64,000 bases of DNA from Cristatella mucedo. Taxonomy: Eukaryota; Bryozoa; Phylactolaemata; Cristatellidae. The stretch spans positions 126,001-190,000 of the forward strand of contig WPIO01000210.1 in the NCBI GenBank assembly GCA_009760855.2, in the 5' to 3' direction. Positions 21,752-32,271 of the stretch are shown here, in pieces. Within the stretch, counting starts at the first letter, position 1. Every line of letters begins with the position of its first letter. The notes beneath the pieces are model-generated. The model searched no databases. It was not told where the DNA came from and saw nothing but the letters and a program-made list of their open reading frames with translations. The position numbers and the translations under genes are program-made.

Positions 21752-22543
21752 GTCAGAAACGTCGCGAGACCATCGCTAGGAAGCCGAGCGCGGGCGGCTA
21801 CTCCCAATTCGGCAAAAAATCAATCACAACTCTGCCGAGCATGATGGGAGACAGTGGCGACCTTCCCCTTGCCTCCGAACTTAGGGCTGCGTCCGGGCCT
21901 CTGGGTTGGCTGACTGGTCGGCAGTCTGTTGCTGCAGTGGTCGTCGCAGCCGCCGCCGGCGCCGCTCCAGCCGCTTCGCCGGGGTCGTCGAATGGCTCAA
22001 GAGTAAAACCGGCTGCTCGAGGTGACCCCTGCGCCGTCCAGTGCTGAAGTTTTTCGAAGGTGACTGCTGTGCGTAGCCTGTTTTGTCTTGCTCGTCTGGC
22101 CAGTCGTCGCTCGCTTGCCTGCGTCTGACTCCAAGCAGTCGCTTCCGTCGCCCGGCGCGCGCCGGTAGGTTTGGCCGCCGCCCGATTGCCGCGGCACCCA
22201 CTAGCGGCACAATTGGCGCGACGGTCCCGAGCGCCGCTCGACGCACGGCACAGCTAAGTTTGCTGCCGGCCGCCACAACTGCATCAGCTCTGCAGCTGGG
22301 TCGGAGGTTGCTGGTTGCCAGGGCCTGCCGCCGGCGACGACTCGCGGGAAATCAGCTTAAAACAGAGCAGAGGCCCAGCTGACAGTGGGACTATCGTTCT
22401 TTGCGAATTTCTCGCCAACACCCTTCGCTCTACTTATATTAGGCACCTCAAATTGAGATAGCAGTTGTTGCAGCTTTCAAGAGTAGCAAAGCACCCCAGC
22501 CTTGCTGGATTAGCGACCGAAACGTTGAATTGACATTATATCT

Positions 22544-22548
<5 letters not shown>

Positions 22549-22586
<38 letters not shown>

Positions 22587-22599
22587 ACCTCTGTTTAAC

Positions 22600-22630
<31 letters not shown>

Positions 22631-22672
22631 TTGTATATGTATATATATATATATTTATATATATATATATAT
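22549..22672. repeat. (TA)n / (TG)n compound microsatellite
   Basis: Several TA runs separated by a short GTGTGT block. Immediately beyond the CpG block, on the DPY19L3 side. Confidence 0.92.
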
Positions 22673-22875
22673 GTGGGTGGGTGTGTCACCTAGTGGGTAT
22701 CTGCTTGTCTAGATGTCTCTCTCACATGCTGTAGTGCCCTCTTGGTATGCACGTCAATTGCTTACTTAGCCAGCTACTTCAGCGGCTCTTTAGTTTTTTA
22801 TGTGTCTTACTCAACAGCATTGCCGAATTGTAAGGTTAACCGTGAGAGCAAATAGCAAGTGCTCGGCTACTTGAG

Positions 22876-23125
22876 ATAATAATAATAATAATAATATTGC
22901 ACTTGATAAAGCTTCCTCAGAGAACTCAATCTCTCTCTAGGTGCTTTACATTTGCTGCAAAGGGAAAAACAATTGGATGGTGAGTAATATCATACTTGAT
23001 AAACAAAAAAAATGAATAACATGGTTAGGGGTGACATGCACAGGGTCAGCATGCAAATGTGGTTAGTGGCAGCATAAGCACATCAAGGACGAATCACAGG
23101 GACCCACTAGAGATGCTGTGCCCGC
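22876..23125 (-). mobile_element. LINE-A 3' UTR fragment
   Basis: (AAT)n, TTGCACTTGATAAAGC, AATCTCTCTCTAGGTGC, TTTACATTTGCTGCAAAGGG and GGTTAGGGGTGACATGCACA. It is the LINE-A 3' UTR in reverse, with no coding part. Confidence 0.8.
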
Positions 23126-23799
23126 AATCAACATCAATCCCGCACCTGCTACCCGTGCAAGCAAGTGGTAGGCATCTGACTTATGCTCGGCGGTCAGCTC
23201 ACAGTCTGTGGTGCTAACCTTGCCCCTACGGGCTGTTTACTTTTTTTCGTCTCAACACTACCTCCACCAGTCAGCCCTCTGGGTTCTCTGCTGCATTCCA
23301 TTCAAAAGGGGTCGATGTGTTGCAGATTCAGCAGCAGGAGGACCAGCCTGCAGCTGCTGCTTCAGGCAACGTTTAGTTAAACAGCTAGATCAAGCTCTGC
23401 TTCTGCTGCTGTATCTTTTCCAGCTGCCAAGCCCCTTTGAGCTGCCTCTTCGGTGCCCACCACTTCATGTAATGCCACCCACCCAGCTACTAGCTTATAT
23501 TGGCGAGCCGAAGTGGTGCAGCTGCCTTCTTCTATAGGCTGGGGGGCTGTGGTAGAAGCTTGCTCACTCAGAGGTGATGGCCCTGCTTGTTATGCAACCT
23601 CTGCTTGCACCTCGGTAATTGGCCTGCTGCTTCTCCAGCTAGACTCATACAAACACCAGCTGCCTCTGCCTGGCTGTAAGTGCCCCATGAGGTGGTCCAA
23701 TTCCAGGCATCAGCCAAGCCCTAATCCTCAAGAGAAGATGCCCACTTCACTGGCTCTCCTTCTTCCTACTTTGCCCCTTCCTTTCAATTGTTCTTGTAC

Positions 23800-25195
23800 T
23801 GTAATGTACTGTACGTCCACCTGTAACTCCACAAAGTCATAAAGACCACGTGGGTGTTACACAGGAGAGTTTTGTATAGCGCACCCACAGCCTAAGTGGA
23901 TTTCGGTGCGCATTCGATAGCCAACAGACTTCATCTCATGCAACAACGAGAAAGTGGGAAGCATAGCAGAGTCAGGAGAACAGTTTAGGTAGTGAGTAGC
24001 ATGGAAGTAGAAGCTCAGGACCGTTGGAAAGGATGAGACATAGTCGGTAGCAGGTGAGTAGTTGTCGTTGCCTAAGAATTGTGGAAGCGAGTTCCACAGC
24101 CTAGGATCTGCAGAGCTAAAGCTTCTATCACCAACGGTCTTGGAACAGCTAATTTATTATCCACAGAGGACCTGAGGGCGCAAACAGGCTGAAACTGTTG
24201 CAGCAGTTTAGCTAGGTACACAGGAACCAAGCCGTGGCAGCGTAAGAACTTTGCTCTGTATTCGTTGCTCAACCGGCATCCATCCTAGCTCTTTTAGCAG
24301 AGGAGACACATGGTCAAACCACTAGGACTTGAAGACTAGCCTTGCAGCCATATTAATAGTCAGCTGCAGTGGCCTAATTGTTTATTTTTCGGTAGCCCAG
24401 CCAATAGGAGATTGCAGTAATCAAGCCGAGACAGAACTAAGGAGCTAGTTATTTTTTTTTGCAAGCCACTGTGGGAGACAGCTCCTAATCTTGGACAGGG
24501 ATCTGATGTGATGGCTAGCTGCAGAAGCAGTCTTTTGAATGAAGCTTTTGAAATTGAGGCAGTTGTCGAAAACGACACCTAAATTTCGAGGACGTGGTGA
24601 TGGTCGCACAACAGCATCACCTATTAGAAGAGAAAAGCCTTTTAATCCAGCCACACGCTTAGGGTGTCCTATGAGCAGCAGTTCGGTTTTATCATCATTT
24701 AATTTCAGGAAGTTTTCCGACATCCAGGATTGAATGTCGGCAAGGCAAGCATTCAGTTTCTCAGTTGCTGCAGCAGATTCCGACGGTTTGAATGATAAAT
24801 ATGAGTATCGTCAGCATAGAAGTGATATCCTATTCCATGGGCCTTAATCACTTTTCCCAGAGGTTGTGTATAAATGGAGAACAGCAAGGGACCAAGTAAA
24901 GACCCTTGAGGGACTCCACAGGTGACCCTTCTCTCGTTTGAGACCTAAGCCCCACACGACACGGATTGAACACGATCAGACATGTATGATTTAAACCAAG
25001 CCAGTGCTTCGTCTGCCAGACCGATCGTTGTTCTCAATCGTTCAAGCAGAATATCGCGGTCAATGGTGTCGAAGGCAGCTGACAGATCAAGCAGAGCTAG
25101 GGCAGTGACATTCCCATGATCGGTGCCACATAGAATGTCATTGTTAACACGGAGGAGAGCCGTTTCAGTTTAGTGCTGCCTCTTGGACCCTGGTT
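23800..25195 (-). mobile_element. LINE-B, longest copy (CR1/L2-like RT)
   Basis: Read on the minus strand from about 25190: LLDLSAAFDTIDR-type text, [33 protein letters not shown] (about 24915-24860), [12 protein letters not shown] (about 24820), FLKLNDDKTELLLIGHPKR, NLGVVFDNCLNF and SHHIRSLSKIRSCL, then stops and frame changes. The C-terminal DNKLAVP region and the tail run to about 23800. LINE-B is clearly different from LINE-A in the palm and thumb but keeps the same fold motifs. It lies between the CpG block and the DPY19L3 start exon. Confidence 0.85.
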
Positions 25196-25622
25196 GAAAT
25201 GTTTCTGACATTTCTTCCTTGCTCTCCCTCCTCACCCCTCCTTGCTTCTCTTATCTCGTCACTCTTCATCCTCATTCATCCTCCTAGCTCTCCATATCGT
25301 CCTTCCTCGAATTTTCCTCACTCTTCTTCCTTGCCTCATCTCTTCTTCCTACTCGTTACTGCTCCCGTTTCCCGCTTCTTTTCTTTGCTTCTCCTCAACA
25401 GCTCACTTCGTGCAATTCGACACCTCCATCCACTTGGCCAGTAGCTGGCATGCCTGCTGTAGCCCTCCTTTCAAGTCTCAGCAGGCCTGTTTCCTACTGC
25501 TACCACTGCCACCCAGGCTACCAGGCCCTCCTCCTTCCCCTGGTCCTCCCCTATCTTCTGTTGCAGCTTCTGCTGTGCTGGGCTGTTGCAGATGATCATC
25601 GGTCTGTGCTTTCTTTGCATAG

Positions 25623-26039
25623 GCAAGCATGGCTCATGCAGCGATGCTGCTTCGCAAGCGCCTACCTGCCCAGTCTGAGCGACGTGACAACGGCCTCGTG
25701 GCTGCATCACTGCTGTGCCGGCAGCTTCCACCACAGCCACAGAGGCCAGCCGTGCATCGCGGCTCCTCGGCCGGCGATGGCCTGCCGACTGTCGCCGGGG
25801 AGCAGTGGCTGCCTAGCCAAAGGAAGCCATCATCTGTTTCTGCTGTTGCCAAGGCAGGCAGAGGCTGCACAGCCTCCGGGTCTGCTGCTGCCGAGCCGGG
25901 GTGCCGGCTCCGACTCTGGGGCTGTGTGCTCCTGCTGTGGTATGGCATTGGGTTTGTCGTCTGCCTAGCAGCCGGCTTGGCCAGCTCGTGGATGTATCGG
26001 CAGCTGCACGAGGGAGATCTCTGGTTCACCAATATCAAG
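25623..26039 (+). CDS. DPY19L3: DPY19L3-type C-mannosyltransferase, first coding exon (ATG at 25629)
   Basis: DPY19 proteins are multi-pass ER membrane enzymes that transfer mannose from dolichol-phosphate-mannose to carbon 2 of the indole ring of Trp in W-x-x-W/C motifs, for example in thrombospondin repeats (family knowledge). This exon gives 137 residues from the ATG at 25629. About 95 are a Ser/Pro/Arg/Ala-rich, presumably cytosolic tail. Then comes a hydrophobic helix (LWGCVLLLWYGIGFVV onwards) and the diagnostic Y-R-Q-L-H-E-G-D-L-W-F-T-N-I-K (family L-A-T-L-H-E-N-D-L-W-F-S-N-I-K). An acceptor, TTTCTTTGCATAG, ends at 25622, just before the ATG, so a 5' exon probably lies upstream. An in-frame TAG overlaps that acceptor. 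The donor is AAG|GTGAGA, phase 0. The tail is longer than the roughly 50 residues before the helix in human DPY19L3. Confidence 0.82.
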
Positions 26040-26541
26040 GTGAGACTTGCTGTGTCAACCACCCACCAAAACTGTTGCTGCTGCTTTGGTTGATGCATGC
26101 CGACATGCCTGTATGCACAGCTGGTACTGAACTACCAGCTGCTCAAGTGCCTAACTCAGTCACATGTCAGCTGTACCAACTGTTTGCTTAACCTCCTTGC
26201 CATTTTGTGGACCATTAAGTCTGGGAAATCGAGTTGGTTTCCCAAGTCCTTAGATCTTGTTTTTTGTTGAGTCATTGGGCCTGCTGAAACAGCTAAATCA
26301 TTCAGATTAAGACAGATATTCCTTAATTTGTTCACTGTTCCTGGATTATTACAACTAAGAAATAATTATGCAATAATGTATGGCCAAGGCAGAATAAAAG
26401 CCAGTTAGGGAGTTATTTCCTTGGCAGGTAAGCTGAGATTTGCTCTCTGCCACTGAGCCAGACCCCAGCCCATGTACTTCATGACTGCCGAGTTGTCATG
26501 GCTGTTTGCCCTTTGTGGTTACTGCTTTCCTCTGCTGTAGC

Positions 26542-26834
26542 CAGTGGCTGAGCCAGGACTTTCGTTGGGGGGGCTACTGGAAAATGTGTATGTAAGGAAA
26601 TGACCCTTAAGATTTTAATGCAAGCTCGCTAAACTCCCATTTTTTAATGAGAAAATAGTGGGCAAAATCATAGTTTTTATTTGACACGACCTCGGCGGTT
26701 GCTCAGTGTATGGAATGTGTACACGATTTGGGCATTGTCATCGTTGTGGGCGGAGGATTAGGTCACTGCCCTGCTGTTACAAGGGGGGGGATGCCCCCTA
26801 TCCTCTTCCTGCTCTTCCCCTGGCTCGTCCATTG
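26542..26834. mobile_element. Probable hAT-like MITE
   Basis: The left end is CAGTGGCTGAGCCAGGAC. The right end, reverse complemented, is CAATGGACGAGCCAGGGG, so the termini are imperfect inverted repeats of about 18 bp. The flanking octamers GCTGTAGC and ACTGTCGG agree at five of eight positions, as expected for a decayed 8-bp hAT duplication. G-runs next to both ends (GGGGGGG, about 26564-26571 and 26784-26791) are typical of the CAGTGGCGTAGCCAGG-type elements of invertebrates. No reading frame. Confidence 0.5.
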
Positions 26835-26904
26835 ACTGTCGGCATACCTGCTTGAATTTTCACTGCACTTTCAGGTCACTAACCGTTATTCTTAGGTTAA
26901 TGAT

Positions 26905-26946
26905 AATAATAATAATGCACTTGATAAAGCGCCTCAGGGAACTTAA

Positions 26947-27008
<62 letters not shown>

Positions 27009-27215
27009 GGCGCTTTACATTTGCTGCAAAGGGAAATGCAATTGAATGGTGAGTAAAATCATGCTTGATAAACAAACAACATGAATAACATGGTTAGGGG
27101 TTACATGCACACGGTCAGCATGCAAATGTGGTTAGTAGCAGTATGCACTGTGTCAGCATGCATAAACACATGAAAGACGAATCACAGGTACCCACTAAAT
27201 GCTGTCCTAGGTGTG
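26905..27215 (-). mobile_element. LINE-A 3' UTR fragment with CT expansion
   Basis: (AAT)n, GCACTTGATAAAGCGCC and AACTTAATCTCTTTCTCTC, then a long CT array (26944-27007) and TAGGCGCTTTACATTTGCTG. The array occupies the place of the short TCTCTCTCTAGG in other copies. Confidence 0.82.
26944..27007. repeat. (CT)n array within a LINE-A tail
   Basis: Bounded by AATCTCTTT on the left and TAGGCGCTTTACATTTGCTG on the right, both LINE-A 3' UTR sequences. Confidence 0.95.
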
Positions 27216-27798
27216 TTCATAATTTCATCACTATTTGTTGAGCATCACTATTTGTTGAGAGTCGGCTGCAACTACTGTAGCCAGGAGGCTGTGTTTGCTG
27301 CCTAATTATGTCCAAAGTTATAGGCCGTACAGCCACATGTAGCAATATAGGCAGGGAATGTGGAAACTAGTCGTTTGGAAGACCGATAAAGATTGGTGAA
27401 GCTGAGCATGATTTTCCTTTTTTTGCCAAGATTGACGAAAGTTCAACTGAAGCAAGGCAAACATGACCGATTTTACAGGATGTCGAAGGCATGCCTTCTT
27501 CGTTGCTTTGAGAATATTGGCTGCACCGACAGCAGTCGCCGAGCATTGGCTTGTTAGTCTTCCTCTTCGAAAGACCCTGACCTTAGGGTAATGTAACAAA
27601 GCTACCAGTGCTTGTTGGGAGAGGGGGCATGTAGAAAACGGACCTTTTCCCACGAGCGCCCTACAGCCGGAGGTAGCAGGTTGCTAGAAGGAATTCGGAC
27701 TGAGGATGATCTTGATTGTGTATGCATCCTAGTCGAAAAGGACTTGTGCAGCACCAGAAAGAAACCGATCATGTACATATTTACAGCCAGCCTGGGGC

Positions 27799-27823
27799 TG
27801 TGTGTGTGTGTGTGTGTGTGTGT
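27799..27823. repeat. (GT)n microsatellite
   Basis: Short GT run in DPY19L3 intron 1. Confidence 0.9.
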
Positions 27824-28249
27824 CACTGAAATAAATTGTGCAATAGAGGGCACACTCACTAAGATACTGACTTGTACTTGGACTAGCATCCCAGAGTGAA
27901 CAGCCATCCTGATGTCCACTCGAAGCATGTCGTGCAGCCACTCCTGCTATCAGCTTTTGACCTGTGTGTGCTCCCTGCTTCTAGCCGAGCCGTGGACCTC
28001 TTTCTCTTAGACCAGATAGCAGGCTGCTGCAGCCTTGCTGAAGCTATTCAGTGGCACCCTTCGAGGACGAGGGTTAGCGATGCCCAGCAGCACCTTGCCA
28101 CGAACTGTTGCAGCACTACCGTCTGTAAGCTTGGCAGCAGCTAGTGCTAGGAAGTTGCTCAAAAACAACCACCTAGCAGCAGTGCTGTCGTACTGTCATG
28201 TGAGACATCGGTTTGGTGCAAGCACGTGGCAGTGTTCACCAATAATAAC

Positions 28250-28480
28250 AAATTAATAATAATGCATTTGATAAAGCACCCTTAGAGAACTCAATCTCGG
28301 TCTGAGCGCTTTACAATTACTCCAAAGGAAGCAGGGTCACATGAAAAGTGGTAGCATGCTCAACAAACAACAAGGGTAAGATGGTTAGGGGTGACATGCA
28401 CACGGTCAGCATCCAAGTACAGTTAGTGGTAGCATTACAGTGTCAGCACAAATAAGCAAATAAACGACGATTCACTGTAG
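28250..28480 (-). mobile_element. LINE-A 3' UTR fragment
   Basis: AATAATAATGCATTTGATAA, GAGAACTCAATCTCGGTCTG, AGCGCTTTACAATTACTCC and GGTTAGGGGTGACATGCACA. A diverged copy. Confidence 0.75.
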
Positions 28481-28621
28481 ATACTCCTAAAGTATACTGA
28501 GCTTTCATTTCTGGTTTCTCTTTTCATTCTATTATAGGCTTGACACCCAGTGATCCTTGTCCCCCTCCTACACCCTCTTCTTACCTCAACCCTTCCCTTT
28601 TGCTTCTGTATGTACACTCAC

Positions 28622-29010
28622 ACGGTTTTAGCTGGCCTACACTGGCTTCCAGGCAAGCAACACATCGACTTCAAGGTTTTGTCAGTCACTTATAGGTCCT
28701 GTCATTCATATGCTCGAGTGTACCTATCAGATGTACTCCCCCACCAGGCTACGCATCTTGCCACGTGCTTTTCTAAATCAAGTCGTTTACCTACATTTAC
28801 CTTGTGTAAGAACCCTAAATCCTTTGGAAACCGTGCTTTGAGTTCCTATGCTCCCAAAACATGGAACATGCTTCCGAGCACATCTATTTACCGAAGTATT
28901 TGCTCACTCCATGTTATTCCTCCTTCGTGTACCTGTGAGTGCTGACACTGCATGCTGCCACTAACCATGTTTGCGTGCTGACCATGTGAGCTGCGCCTAA
29001 TCATATTATG
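28622..29010 (+). mobile_element. LINE-A C-terminal fragment
   Basis: Plus strand reading frame: LAGLHWLPGKQHIDFKVLSV, then VYLSDVLPHQATH, NPKSFGNRALSSYAPKTWN, a stop, and the 3' UTR text TGCTGACACTGCATGCTGCC. Confidence 0.78.
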
Positions 29011-29022
29011 TTTGTTGACATT

Positions 29023-29985
29023 GAGTAATAATAATAATAATAATAATAATTTTACTTGATAAAGCGCCCTCAGAGAACTTAATCTCTCTCTAGGCGCTTT
29101 ACATTTGCTGCAAAGTGAAATGCAATTGAATGGTAAGTAAAATCATGCTTGAAAAAACAAACGAAATGAATAATATGGTTAGGGGTGACATGCACAGGGT
29201 CAGCATGCGAATGTGGTTAGTGGCAGCATGCACAGTGTCAGCACACATAAGCACATCAAGTACGAATCACAGGGACCTGCTAAATGCTGTCCTAAATAGG
29301 TGTGTTTTTAGGTTCCTTTTAAATGTGGTCAGGTTGGGGGATGTTCTGACGCAGGTCAGGAGGGAGTTCCAGGCTGTGGGAGCATACGAACTAAATGCAC
29401 GGTCTCCAAAGGATTTAAGGTTTGTGCGTGGTATTTCTAGACTGTTGGATTCCGAAAAGCGGGTGGTACGATGCTTGGCCTGATGGGGTAGTATATCTGA
29501 CAGATAGGCTGGAGCCATAGAATGAAGTTACCTAAAAGTGAGCGACAAAACCTTGAAGTCAATCTGTTGCTTGACTGGTAGCCAGTGCAGGTCGGCGAGA
29601 AGTGGAGTGATGTGGCAACTGCAACGCTCACGACAGACAAGTCTAGCTGCCAAGTTTTGCACCAGCTGCAATCGCCTGATCGCACATGCTGGTAGGCCAG
29701 TGAGTAGTGAGTTGCAGAAGTCGAGACGGGATGTCACGAATGCATGAACCAACTTAGATGTGGTATCTTTATCTAAACAAGCCCGAATATTAGCAATGTT
29801 ATGAAGCTGAAAATAGGTGGATTTGACTGTGGAGCTGATATGGTCGTCTAACGAGAGGTCGCTTTGGAATAAGACACCTAGATTTCGAGCTGATTCAACT
29901 GGAGATATACTGGCAGAGCCAGTTTTGAGAGTCAGCCTTTCTAATCTCTGAATCACACTAGGTTTGCCCATAAGCTACTATTTAA
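29023..29985 (-). mobile_element. LINE-A copy (RT thumb/C-terminus and 3' UTR)
   Basis: The minus-strand open frame at 29971-29528 reads MGKPSVIQRLERLTLKTG, ARNLGVLFQSDLSLDDHIS, SKLVHAFVTSRLDFCNSLL and LLADLHWLPVKQQIDFKVLS. The C-terminal block APAYLSDILPHQAKH and the 3' UTR run to a (TAA)n tail at about 29025. One of the cleaner copies. Confidence 0.85.
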
Positions 29986-30011
29986 AAACCATTCGATCAT
30001 GCTTACTTTGC

Positions 30012-30105
30012 AGCCAACGTAAAGTACCTAGATAGAGATTAAGTTCTCTGAATGCATCTATCAAATATAATATTATTAATTATGTATTATTATTTTTATT
30101 ATTAA
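30012..30105 (+). mobile_element. LINE-A 3' tail fragment
   Basis: AACGTAAAGTACCTAGATAG, AGATTAAGTTCTCTGAATGC and then ATTATTA repeats: the LINE-A stem-loop and tail only. Confidence 0.7.
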
Positions 30106-32170
30106 GTAGCTGGCTGTCTACATTCTCGCAGCTTTTCCTAAACCTGCTCCTGAGCAAGGAGAAGAAAACCGATTTTTTTGCCCGACAAATTGGGTTATTG
30201 GCTTTAATGGAATAAAACCTGATTTCTCCGATTAAAACGTGGTCTTATTTCAGGTTGCCTCACTTATATCCTTTCTGTAGTTTGCCCCAAGAGCAGAACA
30301 AACAGTGTGACTCTCACGCAGTCGTCATGGCAGCTGGGGCGGTCCCAACGCTACTTAAATGAGCTATGTGAGAGATCTTGTCTTAACTATAATAAACCGG
30401 ATTTGGGTAGCATCCAGGTAGTCCAGTAACTTGGTGGTCCGGATCCAGGTGGTCGGGTTTTATGTAAAAATCGATTAAAACTCTAAGGACTTCAACTGCG
30501 CTGTGCCATCCATGGACTTGGGTCTGGATCTAGGGTCTTTCTACTAATTATTTGATGCCCAAAAAATGCCTGGATCTAGGTTCTTTCTGCTAATTATTTG
30601 ATACCCAACAATATTAAACTATTGGCTCATTTGTCAGCCTTATTTAGCAGCTGAGGTGCCTTAACAGCTTTCATCACTGGTTGCAGTTGGCAATAAAGGA
30701 TGTATGCATGCATGTATAGCTTGCTAAAGCTTTGTGCATCACTTTATCTTCCCGTATGAATCTCTGAATCTTAACCCAGTGGTAAGATTTGTGCGCTGTT
30801 CACAACTCAAATCATTTGTTTAAGCCTTCCAATCAGCAAGTCTCTACTGCTGCTGTAGTTGTAATTCAACTCACTAAGGCTGTTCGGCAGCTGTGGCAGT
30901 GAGTCTGTTGAATGAGCTAATCTTGTCTTTTCGTCACCGGGCCATTGCCCAGTTTTAGGGTGCACCTGCTTTGCACACAACCCAGGTCGTATATTTGAGT
31001 CCAGCAGCAAGCAGCCCCTCATTGCTCACATAAAGCAGTGAGCTGCTCTGCAGTTATAGAAACTAGGCTGTTGTACCAGATTCCGAGTATGCATTTCAGC
31101 TTGGCCCGAGATTAGTAGATCACGCTGTGACAGCTATTGTGTGTTTAGTATCCATCCGAAGTTTCTGCCACTGGTTGTTCATCTTTTGTTACCTTATGGC
31201 TCTAAAAAGTGCTTGCTGATAGAGGGCTAATAAAGGTTGATTGGACTGCCTTATTGATATAGCATTAGAAAAACCTAATGGCTGCCGTGGCCTCTTGCAG
31301 TTTTCAATACAGGCTAGCCCGCTGCAGGACTGGTTTCTACAATCTGGTTGTGAAAAACAAGCTCTTTACCTATGACCTAGAATATAACCTAGACTCGGCT
31401 GTATATTTGTGCAGCTGCATAGTTCGAGCTGTTGCATTTTCTTAGCGACCGTGTGCTCTCTCATGCTATGCAAAAAGCAGTTTTGTATGTCTTAGTTACC
31501 TGTTAGATGGGTATTCCGGTATTGGTACTGTATATTTACCTCATGTCTAATCGAGCTGGTGCAATTATACTATATTAGAGCTAACAGGGAGTCGTTATAT
31601 TTGTAAGGCTCCAAGATAGAGTCAGTTCCTTAGAATGCTGTGCAAGTGACTTATTATTATCATTTCCTCATACCTTAGTCAAATCGAGCTTCATTTCGAG
31701 TGACATATAGGAGAGCTGTTGGGGCAGCTCATAAAGGGACGTTCTTGATCATACTGCAGAATGAACTCAGGTAGTTGATACTGTTAGAGTTCTTTTTTGT
31801 ACAAAATCATGTTCATTAACGCTGCAACCTACACTCTGCTAGAATTTGCCTGGCCAGCTCTGCACCTCAAAAATGGCCTGTAATTGGCTCACTTCAATAC
31901 TTGACGACGATTGAAAGAGGCTAATCAACTGGTTGAAGTGGACAAGCAGTATACATCCTGTCATCTTAATTTCAGCCAGGTGGGATTAGCCCCTACTGAT
32001 GATTAGGTCCACACAACCATTGTACCACCGAATGCTTTATTAATAGTTGCAGCTTTACAGTGTAGCACGAACTGCAGTCTTAAGTAGCACAGAGAGTAGA
32101 AATAGTCAGGATTTCTGCTCTCTGCGATGCTCTTGACCTGTGTATTTTTATTCTGATCCTTTCCATTTTA

Positions 32171-32184
32171 TCTCTCTCTTTCTC

Positions 32185-32266
<82 letters not shown>

Positions 32267-32271
32267 CCTCT
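32171..32271. repeat. (CT)n microsatellite
   Basis: Long CT run in DPY19L3 intron 1, flanked by no recognised transposon. Confidence 0.95.

Larger units (their letters stand above)
21100..22400. promoter_or_regulatory. CpG-rich block, probable bidirectional promoter for tomosyn and DPY19L3
   Basis: This stretch is strongly GC- and CpG-rich, with repeated CGCG, GCGC and GCCGCC, whereas its flanks are AT-rich and CpG-poor. It contains tomosyn coding exon 1 (minus strand) and lies upstream of the DPY19L3 start (plus strand, 25629), so the two genes diverge from it. It is free of recognisable LINE or SINE sequence, unlike nearly everything around it. Several open frames cross it on both strands, but that is expected where stop codons are rare. 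A 15-C run lies at 21443-21457. Transcription starts cannot be placed from sequence alone; a non-coding first exon for DPY19L3 somewhere in 21.8-22.4 kb is an inference. Confidence 0.7.

Noticed and set aside
21841-22382. Ala/Pro/Arg-rich open frames in the CpG block on both strands
   Set aside because: Stop codons are scarce in CpG-rich DNA. No frame ends in a phase-0 donor matching the DPY19L3 exon at 25623, and none matches a known N-terminus.
25634-26098. 154-codon minus-strand open frame opposite the first DPY19L3 exon
   Set aside because: Antisense shadow; the plus strand carries the L-H-E-x-D-L-W-F motif and splice sites.
27318-27653. 111-codon minus-strand open frame in DPY19L3 intron 1
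   Set aside because: No recognised domain, no splice or composition support; left as non-coding.
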